Source of the DNA: Blastomussa wellsi
Lineage: Eukaryota > Cnidaria > Anthozoa > Scleractinia > Plerogyridae
Length of the DNA: 64,000 nt
Assembly: GCA_947652115.1 (NCBI GenBank)
Contig: OX393563.1
Location: 30,246,071-30,310,070, forward strand
Direction: 5' to 3'
Shown here piece by piece: positions 34,602-45,825 of the stretch (position 1 is its first letter; each line of letters starts with the position of its first letter). A program made the translations under genes and the position numbers. Below the pieces are notes generated by a model. That model ran no database searches. It was given only the letters and a program-made list of their open reading frames with translations, and had not been told where the DNA came from.

Positions 34602-37600
34602 TCAAGGCTCCACACACACTCTGTAAAATGTTTGCTGTTTGGAAAGCTCTAAAGCTGTTTCGAACTCTACCAGTTTGAAAGGTGAACTAAATAGTTCTTC
34701 ATATGGATATTTATTACAAGTTCTGGACAAAAAGGCGACGGCTCCATCCAGATGTTTGGGTCCATAGTTGTGTATTCCTGAAAATTTTAAACCAAACCAC
34801 AGTAAGGCACGTCCCTATGAGCGTACAATCTAATACTCGCCCTTTCATTTCACAATTAGAATGACGAATTATGAGCACAGAATATGTTATAGAAAACTCG
34901 CCCTAAGCTTATGGGAAATTTTCTCAAGGCCATTGCTATAGAAGGTGCAACTTTTTTTTGGTTAAATCTCAAGTTATCAATAAACATGAAATGCTGAAAT
35001 GTTTTTCAATACATATAATTTGAGGTCACCATTGAAGAACGTGAAGAAACAAAATTTACTGTCATATGCCAACACCTGAGAATGTCAGGTCTAGAGGAGG
35101 GGCCTGAGGACCTGTATACCGTCACTAGGGGCATGTAAACCCCTGCCACTGGGGGACAGTATACCTGTCCCTGGGGGCCTGTATACCCCTGTCCCCTTAT
35201 ACCTGTAAAACATAAAGCCCAAGGAAATAACCCCCCACCTCACCTCCCTATCTTGGCATCCCACTCACTGCCTCCACAACTCTGACAGGACAAGAAAGGC
35301 TCATCCTCACGCAACGAGTCTGTTGTATGAGTAACAGTATGGTCCATCGTGACTTCGCCGCCCTTTGGTAAAAAGGTAAAGTCTGCAGTAGGGCCTAGAG
35401 GCCCACCAGGCTGGAGCTTATCCTGGCGTCTGTAGCATGAAGCGAGAGAGAGTATTTCTGCTCCCCCTGGATGGGATGCTAGTCCATCGCAGGGTTACCC
35501 CCTAGCAGTAAACACCTGGGTGACGAGAGGCACAGTGAGTACAGTATCTTGCCCAAAAACACAACGCTGTGCCCTGCCAAGGGGCTTGAACCCGGACCGT
35601 CCGATCCAGAGTCCAGCGTGCTAACCATAATAGGCCCATGCACCTCCCACCCTTTGAGTCCCTCTGAATCCACAAGACTTATAACAGCGCTTTCGGTAAA
35701 ATATGACAGAAATTAACTTATTACCTTTGATGGTGATGCACTTTCGTATGATTTGCTCGCCAGTCAAATCCAACTTAGAATCTGGATGCACCATGCCGAT
35801 GAGCACATACACTCCCCCAGCTCGAAGCAGTTTAATTCCGTCAGGTATCACCCCAGGAACTCCACAAACCTATTAAGTGACACAAAAACATGTTTGACTG
35901 TTAGACTGCTGATCCACTTAGTAATTAACTTATTAACTGTGCAATAAAAGATGGCATGGCCACACACCCAGAGATTATGGGGCACAACTGCGGGGAAAAA
36001 AGTCTACTCACTTCAATTATCACGTCAACAGAATTCTCATGGACACCACTGGAAGCGTGCTCACCTGTTAATTTATAAGGAAAAGTGGATTGTCAATTTC
36101 CTTGACAAATATTAAATATGTCAAATGTTTTGTTAAAATCGTTTGGTAACAGGTGTAAAGAGTTGCGTTTTTGTAAGAAAAATGCGCCTCAGCTTCCTTG
36201 GTGTAAGCTCTTGTGTGTCATAACAAGTCATGTGTATCTAGTGGATTATCCTGCTTTAAAGGCTGGTTTTCACAAGTGCACTGGACACTGGACACTGTCC
36301 GTTCTTCTTGTTCTTATGCTTATGTTGTCTTATGTCGCAGTGATTCCTAGTGAAAACAACATGAGAAAAACAAGTGTGTTTGTTCTTCTTATGCTTGTGC
36401 TTGTGTTGTTATGCTTATACTTATGCGCTTGTGAAAACCAGCCTTAAATGGGTTTCTATCTTGGATGGTAGACTGACACTTAAATCTTGCATGGTTTCTG
36501 GTCTCATCAAAGCAAGCATCAACCACAAATGAGAAACATACCTCTGGTAACCAGGAAGTCTCAGTACAGTCATTATCTTGAGCTACAAAGAGAAAAACGA
36601 AATCCACAATCCAGATAATAACCTGCTATGACAGGAATGCCTCCAAACTTCTGAACCATTTCCAATCTCTTTGGATTGATGTCAGAACAGAAAACTTTAC
36701 TGAAGCCAATGTCACGAAGAAGTGCACAGCCATAAATCCCTAGAAGGCCACATCCCTACAATTTAATGACATAAATTAAATGTAGCTAAATATCATTTAG
36801 GCAAAGTTAAACTCCAAGCACCTTGGAGACGGGTTCCTTGGGTGGTTCCCGCTTCCAGGGTTGCAATGGATACCTCCTCTCGGCTGCTTGCTTTTGGTCC
36901 CTACTATTCTTTAAGGCACCAGCTCCCAAGCTCATCAATAGCGATGAGTTTAATGCATATTAAGTGCCAGACAGTTTTTCAATTAAATGAATGTGAGATT
37001 TAGCCTACGGCTGTGGGAGGGGCGGTAGCCTAATGGTTAGCATACTGCACTTCAGGTCAAGCAGTATGGGTTTAAGTCCAGGCTGGGGAAACTTCATTCT
37101 GTTCTTGGGCAAGACACTTGACTTTAATTTATGGTGCCTTGCTTCACCAAGATGCAAATTTAAACCTGGGAGTAGCTGTGTAATGGACTAGCATCCCAAC
37201 CAGGGAGGAGTCAGTAGAAATATTCTTGTTTACTTATCTGTAGAAACTGGGTTACGCTCCAGCAATATGGGTCACTTGTCTTGTTGTAGACTATACCCTT
37301 TTAGACTACAACTGTTTACAACTAACTACACTGGCAACAAAATATAGCTACCAGCTATAGCACTTTATAGTTTGAACTAGTTCAGTCCTGCTGTGATGCT
37401 GGGTGTCCTGTGGTTTCCAGTCTTAACACAGCCATCCCACAGTATGCACTAACTAATTAGTTTACCTGAATAACAGCAACTGTGTTTCGATGAGGATTTT
37501 TTCCGACGAGTCCAGACACTGCGTTCACCATGGTTGCCAGTGCACAATTTAATGGAGAAGCTATCTTGTCTGTCACATGGTCAGGGATTTTCACAACATA

Positions 37601-40600
37601 CGTACCACTGTGGATAATGATATGAGACACGTAACATCCATTCAGTTGAGATTCTTCTGTCAACGGTGAGTGACCATACTGACAGTAATAAAACATGCAT
37701 GCAGTGAAACAGAGTGCTATGCAGTCAATAATTCTTTTTATCTTGCATGCAGTGAAACAGAGTGCTATGCAGTCAATGATGGTAATAGGACAAACTGGAG
37801 TCCAATTCAGTCTGTAATCATACGAGTGATTAAATCAGACTCTTACTTAATGGTCACCCAATTTGGTTAATCACAAGTATGATGAGCGACAGAATTGGAC
37901 AGCAAAAAGTCCTACATCAATTAACAATGAAACTATAACAAAATTTGAGTAAAACTGTGGCAAAGTGAAACCTGTTGACAATTTAACATTTCAATCTATG
38001 ATAAAAATGCATTTTTTGAAAATGGAAGTTCTACAAATATCAAGGAGTATTCAGTTGTAATTAGGAAACAAAGAAAGGGTGTGCGCACGCACAGCATGCA
38101 AACCTCGATACACTTGGACTTGACACCTTAGCTGCATACACTCCAGTTTAGTCAAATATAGGATATGCTAAGAGCCATCCATCAGATTCATTAATTTTGT
38201 TATGGTTATGAATAATATGAAAAATTAGCAATTGAAATCAGACCAGATCTGATTATTAGATTTATTTTACCTTGAATAAGGAGGCACATTTTTGTTGAAG
38301 CCCATCTTTACAGTTCTCGCACTTGCCGCAACAGTTAACAACATGGAATGTTAGCCTGTCGCCCTTCTTGAGTCCAGTATCTGTACGCATGTGATCAATC
38401 ACTTCTATGATACCTTCATGTCCAAGGATACTACAATTCAACATAATGAGACAATTGTCAAATCATCCTCCAATTAAATTTTAACACAAATAATTCATCA
38501 GGAGGTGTTTCCTAAATGTACATCAGGTAGTCAAAATGCTAAGAGAAATATCACTGAAATACAGTCACGCCTTTAGTACTAAAGCTACAGGCGTGGTGGC
38601 CAGCACTGTTCTCTGTAATGAACAGTTCTGGTTTGAGTCCTGACCATGGTCTTTGCATCGTGTTCTTGTTCACAACTCTTTACTCTCTAATCTATGTTAT
38701 TATATTACTCTCACACTGCCTCTGTTCACCCAGGAGTATAAATGGATACTGGCGAATTGTTGGGGCAACCAGACAGACAGACTGCAAGCAGTTTCTATTT
38801 CACTCTAAAGCCAGTAGGGAAGAATGAGAAAATAGCACCAGAGCAAGTTACATGGCAGCTATGAGCTACATGGGCTGAAAAGATTTAATACTACAAAAAG
38901 GTACGCTTGATACTTTGACGTTTAACAATTTTGTGACTTGGATTTCCACCAGATGCGAAAAATGTCTGCAGAACAATTCATTGGACATGCAAAAACTACA
39001 TTAAAACTTTGTCACATTAAAAGAAAAGTTTGTTTGGAAGAAGGTTGAACTGGTGTTCATGAGTTATATCTATATAAACAAATTATTTGTATAAAAATAT
39101 TCAAGTTGTCTTACAAATTATGCAGACAATTTAATAATGTGCCATTGTTCGAACTCATCTTCTCAGCTTGTCCCTGTAAACATTTTTCCTCTCGACCGGA
39201 AGCCTTATTTACACAAGACAGCCACATCCATTACATAAGCATTGTTTTACTACCAATCAGATAAAAAGCCAGAATTTTGCTTTTTTAAATGAGATCTGAC
39301 AAGTAAAAGTATCATGCCCTCCTTCCCTGGGATGCTCAGTAGGGAGGGAGGGCATGACCACAGACTAGTTCTACTGACATTAACACCAATCGCTAAACTG
39401 GAGGTGGGCAGGGGATAGGAGCCAGGGGAAATAGCGTCAGGAGAGGTATGGGAGGTGGGATTCATAGGGTGGTGGGAACTGGGAAAATCATGAAAAAGTT
39501 TGCATCATTGCATAATATTTAAATTCAAATTATGGGAGAAATAAAACAAAGAGGCTGGAGACAGAAAGGAAGTGTTGGTAGCTGCACATATCTTGTTATC
39601 CCTCCTTCAACAGAGGCAGAAGAGTATTTTAAAATGTGGGGCTCTTTGTACCCCAAGCCAAGCGCATACCCTTCGTATCAGTTTCTTCATGATTTCAATG
39701 GACCAAACAAATGTAGTTTTGAAAATTGCTGCTGATAATACTTTCTAAATATAATTTTTACCCCAGCAAATGAATACTGCAAAACAGCCTGTTCTAGGCT
39801 CTTGGTAGTTGAAACATGGCCTAACTGTAGACTGGCAGGTAAGTTCACAAGCCAGGGTGCATTCCACATAACTTCCACACTGAAGATGTGCCAAGAGTTT
39901 TGAAATTCCATGCCAAGCACCAGGAAAAATTATGCACCAATAACTGCCAATGACCAACCATGATCCCAGGTATCTGCCGCAGAAGAGGCTGGCAAGAGAG
40001 ACTCTGGGAACATCTTTGACACCACAGAAATGTAGAGTTTGTTGACGCAATATCAGGGTTAGGCCTAAAGGTTGTGCCAAATGTTGCTTTTGTCACCTGC
40101 CACTGTATGCCAAAATACCCGATCATACGCCAGTATGCAGCAAAATTTCAAAACCCATGCCAAAGATGTTCTGCGAAACCTATACTGAATGCACCCTGGA
40201 TCACAAGAAGGAAAATTCTGCCAAATCAGTTTTAAATTATTATTATGACAGCAATAGTCTTGCCCCCCCCCTCCCGCACCCCTATACTCGACCGCCTATG
40301 TTCAAATAAGTCTTCCCTTCCCTTCCCATCCTGCTAGGTCATTTCACCTCCCCTTTGACCACTCCCCCTTTCACTTTACCCCTGCACTCTTTTAAAAGCT
40401 CCTGCTGCCCCATTTCATTTGCGTACCTCTTGAATAGTAACTATACCTGGGTGTCGCCTCTTTTCTTTTCCCGCTGAGTGTATGCAAATCTGAGCCACAT
40501 ATTGAAGCCATGCACATCTTTCCAAGGATTTCCCCAGATTTCAACTTGGGAATGGCAACCACCTCCTGAATCAGGCAAGGTTCGACATGGCTGCCAAGAA

Positions 40601-40637
40601 ATACGACCCTGCAAGCTGTGTCGGCAGCTTGAGACAT
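34602..40637 (-). CDS. zinc-dependent alcohol dehydrogenase, phosphonate-type MDR
   Basis: Eight exons, in coding order: 40637-40447, 38430-38271, 37678-37466, 36755-36623, 36582-36542, 36059-36012, 35869-35725, 34777-34602. They join in frame to 368 residues. Catalytic-zinc ligands: Cys47 (ICGSDLHT) and His68 (ILGHEG). Structural-zinc ligands: Cys98, Cys101, Cys104 and Cys112 (CGKCENCKDGLQQKC). The Rossmann motif is GCGLLG at 189-194, with Asp213 (CSDINP) favouring NAD. From memory, CGSDLHT, TPSILGHE, QKCxSLxKYGH and the late GxHNYxPxxLxxAVxFL all match the bacterial family annotated as 'putative phosphonate catabolism associated alcohol dehydrogenase' (TIGR03366). The substrate is not known for that family. 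An oxidoreductase acting on an alcohol in the cytosol is the safe call. Odd points: a 40-nt intron (36583-36622), and an exon 6 acceptor that must be GTGAG, 5 nt past a stronger-looking ACAG. Confidence 0.88.
35405..35648 (-). repeat. tRNA-derived SINE, minus strand
   Basis: On the minus strand: GCACGCTGGACTCTGGATCG, B-box-like GGTTCAAGCCCCTT, TTTGGGCAAGATACTGT, GATGGACTAGCATCCCATCC and CTTCATGCTACAG. These are the same blocks, in the same order, as in the copies at 13732 and 54890. It lies in the last intron of the alcohol dehydrogenase gene. Confidence 0.75.
36261..36443. mobile_element. MITE with TTAAA duplication
   Basis: The terminal inverted repeats are GGCTGGTTTTCACAAG and CTTGTGAAAACCAGCC, a perfect 16-bp match. 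TTAAA flanks both sides (36256-36260 and 36444-36448), which includes the TTAA target used by piggyBac and Kolobok elements. The interior is rich in TTCTTATGCTTATG-like words. It lies in intron 5 of the dehydrogenase gene. Confidence 0.8.
37014..37215 (+). repeat. tRNA-derived SINE
   Basis: GGTAGCCTAATGGTTAGCAT gives the A-box region and GGGTTTAAGTCCAGGCTGGG the B-box region. TTGGGCAAGACACTTGACTT and AATGGACTAGCATCCCAACC follow. The family is that of 13732-14515. It lies in intron 3 of the dehydrogenase gene. Confidence 0.75.
37694..37777. repeat. tandem duplication, 50-bp period
   Basis: The segment TGCATGCAGTGAAACAGAGT plus the following 14 bases (GCTATGCAGTCAAT) occurs at about 37694 and again at about 37744. 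The copies are essentially identical, so the duplication is recent. It begins only 16 bp upstream of the exon 3 acceptor of the dehydrogenase gene, in the polypyrimidine/branch-point zone. Confidence 0.75.
38588..38830 (+). repeat. tRNA-derived SINE, diverged
   Basis: GCGTGGTGGCCAGCACTGTT and the B-box-like GGTTTGAGTCCTGACC are followed by CACCCAGGAGTATAAATGG and GCGAATTGTTGGGGCAACC. The order of blocks fits the 13732 family (which has GAATTGTTGGGGTAAACTGACAG). It lies in intron 1 of the dehydrogenase gene. Confidence 0.6.
39313..39357. repeat. short perfect hairpin
   Basis: CATGCCCTCCTTCCCT and AGGGAGGGAGGGCATG form an almost perfect 15-16 bp stem with a loop of about 13 bases, in intron 1 of the dehydrogenase gene. 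No flanking mobile-element signature was seen. Confidence 0.6.
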
Positions 40638-41347
<710 letters not shown>

Positions 41348-42469
41348 AAGAAACTCAGGCACATGTAGGACGGTCTAGGACCCAGTAGTCCCGTACCACA
41401 CTGAACGAGCTTTGTGATTGGCCAATTCGTTATTTGTTGTAGCAAACGTAGCAGAGTATTTAATTGGTTTATTTAATAATAGTACAGCACAGAGCACGCG
41501 CAGTGTATAAGCGCCCTGGTTCGCAGGCTCAATCAGTGAGAGACAAAGCCGCAGCTCGCCGCAGCTATCAGCTAAGCAGAACATCAAAAAAGAAAACGTA
41601 GAGGAGCGTAGTAGAGTTGTTACTGGTTCGACGACGGGAGGTGAAGCGCCTAGCGGATTTGGAGCGCCAAGCGGTGTTCGATCAGTAGCCTTTGAATGTA
41701 TGGTAAGATATTGTCATTTTTGCAGTTCTCACAGTGCGATACTGAGCGCGACTCGTTCACGCTTGGCGCCTCATCACACTTCGCTTTACTCCGATATTTT
41801 CTTGAGATAGTTTATATCTCTTAGTTAAACTTATATTTCGAGAATACTGTTTAAAGAACTCTCTTCGACTGCTCAAACTCCTTCTTTAGGAATTTGACAA
41901 ATTCTTTTATTTCATTTGTGTTTCTGACAAAACGCGCCAATACCTACTAATTTGTATGTCATAAATAAGCTTAACAATATTATGCCTTAAAAATATGAAA
42001 TATTCAACATGACACGAGCGTGGGAAATTAAATATTTAACCACGAAATAAATCAGCCAATCAGAAGACCGCTTCACTGAGGTACGACATTACTCCTAGGA
42101 CCGGCGGTGAATATTTTGCGGCGATTCTGTAACTTGTCCCCCTACCGCAGTATGTCAGCGGTCGCCACACTTTTTAACAAGAAGGGGGGAGGGGGGGAGT
42201 GGGGGGAGGCTTGACCCATATTTTGGGTTTTAGGGGTGCCACTGGAGGTCCGAAATCCTAACCCTAAGGACGAAAATAACCTCAAACACATGCCCTGTTT
42301 AGGACAAAGGAAAACGGTTTTTAATACTATAGCGCTAATATCTTATTGTAGTCGACTGTCCTGAAAGTGATCGATCTAATGCCTTCCCACCCTAATCACC
42401 TGGGGATTAGGGCGGGAAGGCGTCTGAGACTTCGGACCACAGGAAACCCGAACGCTGTATTAGCTTTTA
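41348..42469. other. intergenic, no gene seen
   Basis: Spacer with G-rich tracts at about 42181-42209 and a short inverted repeat (GCCTTCCCACCCTAATC...GATTAGGGCGGGAAGGC) at about 42380-42422. No coding exon was supported. Confidence 0.45.
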
Positions 42470-42672
42470 TTACCTGCGTTCCTGTGTCTTTTTAAGTCCT
42501 TTTGGAAGGGATTTTAATAGGAGTGAAGACGGTTTATCTTGCGTATCTGCCACTTGGCAAATAAAACGTTAATGACGATAATGGGAACTGGAGACGTAAC
42601 CGGTGTGTTGTATTTACGAGGTGATTAAAATCCCTTCAAACACGACTAAAAAAGACACAGGAATGCAGGTAA
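42470..42672. mobile_element. palindromic MITE
   Basis: The left arm begins TTACCTGCGTTCCTGTGTCT. The inverse of the right arm begins TTACCTGCATTCCTGTGTCT. Both continue into GAAGGGATTTTAA, giving arms of about 45 bp around a short centre. No transposase. Confidence 0.7.
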
Positions 42673-42699
42673 GTAGCAGTATTTTTTTATCAAATGATA

Positions 42700-43160
42700 T
42701 TAAAAGCTAAAACAGTGTTTGGTTCCCTGTGCTCAGACTAACTGATGACAGACATCACTTGAATTAAATACCCTGTTCAGGACTGAGAGGTCAAAAACCA
42801 TACCCTATCCAGCGGCACATCCTCGTTTAGCGAATATAAAGGAGAACCCTTTTCCTCTGCCTCCACACTCCCACGAGTCGCCAAGTTTCGATATATCCGC
42901 GGCGGGGGCCTGGAAGACAACACTGAAAAATGTTGCCGAAAGAAGCCTGGACAAATGGAACAGAAATTTCTGGAAATTCCGGTCAACTTGGGAAAACAAT
43001 TCCACCGTAATGAACCGGACCATTTCATTTCACCCCGGAATAACCGTTTTTTTTTTCTCGTGCAAGTGGTAAGCGCTCCCGGAAAGTAGTTCAGAAGCCA
43101 GGATTGGGAGACGAAACCCTTGATTTGACGATCAAATAAACGCCGAATTGCCTTCACGGT
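42700..43160. repeat. possible dispersed repeat with minus-strand ORF
   Basis: The 126-codon minus-strand frame (42777-43157) has no domain I recognise. Phrases such as CCTGTTCAGGACTGAGAGGT and CCCACGAGTCGCCAAGTTTC feel like a cnidarian dispersed repeat, but I have no second copy in this window. Treated as repeat, not gene. Confidence 0.3.
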
Positions 43161-43539
43161 TGACAGGGATTTTGCAAAACGAATTTGTACACTATTTCTT
43201 TCAGTTCATAAACAATGTAATCATCTGAAAATACAATAAACCGCTTTAAAAAGTTGTCTATCCGTACTGTCATCTCCAACGCTAAACAATCGATTACAAG
43301 AAAGTGCGGACGGTGTGACGAATTCAAAAATTGAGGCCGAAGCGGACGCATTTGCCCCATAGTTTTTTGAGGGGCAACAACAAAACTCTTGAAAACAAAC
43401 AATGAAAGCAATGCCTTGAGTGTATATCCTCCTCTACCTACAATAAGTTACAAAAGTAGTTGACACATTGACTCGACATGGTATTTTTTCAGGCATAACG
43501 ATGATTCCTTTATAAAATTCACTACTCTCTACAAAATAA

Positions 43540-43640
43540 CCCCTTCCCCCCATCCAATGTTGTATGATTGCAGTGAAGGACTTCCAGGAACAGACTACAA
43601 CATTGATAGGGGGCAGGGGGATCGTGAATGAGGGGGGAGG
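43540..43640. repeat. inverted repeat with G/C-rich ends
   Basis: CCTTCCCCCCATCCAATGTT is answered by AACATTGATAGGGGGCAGGGG on the other side of a roughly 45-bp centre. A small hairpin; nothing more can be said. Confidence 0.4.
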
Positions 43641-43966
43641 TGGGGTGAAATTAACCCTGTTTCGAGCAATCGTTTACCCGGAAATAAATAATTTTGACAT
43701 TCAAGTACTTAGAGAAAAAGTAAAGAACATTAGATGAAGATGATGTTACATTTTTCCCTGACGTCCGCTGTGGAGCGCACAATCCCGTAGTCGCTGTATG
43801 AAGTGAGTTTGAAGTAAAACTCAACTTGGGTAACTCATGACGACATTTGTGGCTCTGTAAGAAGAAGTCACGTAGACCTATTCGAAACATACACAATGCC
43901 CAGGTATACGGCTTGTAGAGGCTATCCGAATAATCACCGAAAAACTTGTTTTGTGAAAATACATTA

Positions 43967-44909
43967 CTTGCAAAAAAATTTCGGATTTTAATTTCGGACA
44001 AAAATAGTGTCCGAAAATAAAACGGTCCGAAATTTTTACAGTATAGTATAAAGCTTTAAAAGTACTTTCTGAGGCGACGGCATCACATATTCAAAGCCAA
44101 TATACATGATATGGTTTGAATTCGGATTAGGTGGCTTTGCCCAGTCGTTCTTTTTATAACTGGAAAGGAAAATATTTGTTTCTTTTATGAAAGACAAAAA
44201 CATAGATACAAATTCCATTTTGCAGTTTATATTTAATCTTCGACCCTAGCCCAGTTTTATGATACGGTAATTGCATTGCCAGTGCCAGTAGTGCTAATCC
44301 TCTTCATCTTTATCATCATCAGTCAACACAATTGAAAGGTCCTCTTCATTGTCACTAGCGTGTCGTTCTTCATCTGTAGCTTTCGGTGACCGAGGTGATG
44401 ATAGATCAAGAAGCTCGTAGTTCTTTTGAATAAGCTCTTTGAGACGAAGAAGAAGAAACCGCTTGCTGTCTTCAATTTTAAACGTAGCCCGGAGGACTAT
44501 GTGGTAAGGAAGGGTTTTGAGATGGCAGGAATAGTGGAGGCTGTCACTAAAGTACTGGAACCAGAAGATCCTTTTGAAGATCTTGTCTCAGATCATTAAG
44601 CCACATTAAGCTTCAAAGCCCTTAGTTCCCTTTCTGGACCGAACTCTATAGTTGAGACACTGCTTGAGGCATGATTGAGTTTGTATTATTTTCTCGTTGG
44701 TGTATCCGGCTGTAAAATCTTGAAGGTACAGTAAAACTATCATTTTCACAGATTTTATTTCAGTCTAATTCATGTCTTTTAGTCCTAAATTTACTTTAGG
44801 CATGTTTCAGCGCAGTGTCTGAAATTTTTGTCCGAAAATTGCCCGAAATGAGGGAAAAAGTGTCCGAAAATTAAACGTCCGAAATAAAACGTCCGAAATT
44901 TTTTGCAAG
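43967..44909. mobile_element. pogo-like (Tc1/mariner) remnant
   Basis: The terminal inverted repeats start CTTGCAAAAAAATTTCGGA on the left and CTTGCAAAAAATTTCGGAC on the right inverse. Each end is flanked by TA (43965-43966 and 44910-44911), the Tc1/mariner target. Subterminal GTCCGAAA / TTTCGGAC words repeat several times. A plus-strand frame at about 44412-44600 ends in VVRKGFEMAGIVEAV followed by an acidic tail, resembling pogo/Tigger transposase C-termini. A minus-strand frame overlapping it also looks protein-like (RFLLLRLKELIQKNYELLD, then an acidic end). At most one is the real relic. The element is internally deleted. Confidence 0.7.
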
Positions 44910-44995
44910 TAATATATATTGACATCTTGAGGTGTTCATTGCGTCTGTTATGAGGGCTGATTTCGACGCTAATAGTTTATTAATACATGAAAATG

Positions 44996-45617
44996 TCCCT
45001 GGGGGACTCCCCTATTAAAATGACGGGGATGCTCGTCGGTAATTTTGAAAAGTACCCTAAAAGGTACCACCACTTCTACTGGAGAAACCAATTTTAAAAC
45101 ACCAAGTTAACCAACATTGACAAGTTTCAATATCAGATAAGACGGTTCACACACAGTTCCTGTCATTTCTTGGCCAAATACCCTAAAAGGTACCGCGACA
45201 ACTTTGGCCCAAAGACGTCATGCTGCTACTAAGAGCCCTCGCCGCGTCACCGGTGTTAGTAAAGATTTGAATGTCTTCCGTTTCTGTAATAATGGTTGTT
45301 TTACAGGAGTGGGTTATCAACCCCCAGCCCAACCCCCAACCTGGAGGACTGGCGGGTCACTCTTCGTCTGGTCTCTACCCTTCGACCTGTTCGGCATGGG
45401 TGGCCCTACCAGAAGTACAAGACTTCAGCCGACATAGCTCTAGGGGTCATTGAGACACGCAAACCGTCCCACCACGATAAGGTGGTGACCCTTGGGGACA
45501 GCTCGCGGTGGTAATTTTAGCTTAAAGTACCCTAAGCGGTACCAATCCACCAATTTTACCCGCGTAAAGGTACAACGAGTACCCCCGTCATTATGATAGG
45601 GAAGTCCCCCACTGGGA
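44996..45617. mobile_element. TIR element with AAATG duplication
   Basis: The left end is TCCCTGGGGGACTCCCCTAT. The inverse of the right end is TCCCAGTGGGGGACTTCCCT. Both continue with ATAATGACGGGG-like sequence. AAATG flanks both sides (44991-44995 and 45618-45622). Inside, the near-palindrome GTACCCTAAAAGGTACC appears near 45051 and 45180, with a diverged copy near 45529. A SINE-like module (45310-45510) is nested within it. Confidence 0.7.
45310..45510 (+). repeat. SINE-like module nested in a TIR element
   Basis: It shares several blocks with 4510-4680, including GGCCCTACCAG and a stretch reading GACATAGCTC here and GGCATAGCTC there, in the same orientation relative to the window. Here it stands without the tRNA-like SINE head that follows the other copy. 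Confidence 0.5.
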
Positions 45618-45825
45618 AAATGTATCCAAAGCATATATTCCGAGTAAAACCGGCAGAAAAGCGACTGTTGTGCTGCCGGAAGAGGGCGCGCTCGATCGTC
45701 GCGTCTCGCGGGGCCCTCGCGCGTAAATTTGAAATGCGTGACAGCTGCGTGGCTACAAAGCCGACTGTGACGTAACATTCACGTTCCCGCGAAATTTGGA
45801 AAACATATAGATGTGAGTAACAGTC

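Noticed and set aside
42777..43157. 126-codon minus-strand open frame
   Set aside because: No domain or splice support; the sequence reads like a dispersed repeat. Kept only as a low-confidence repeat.
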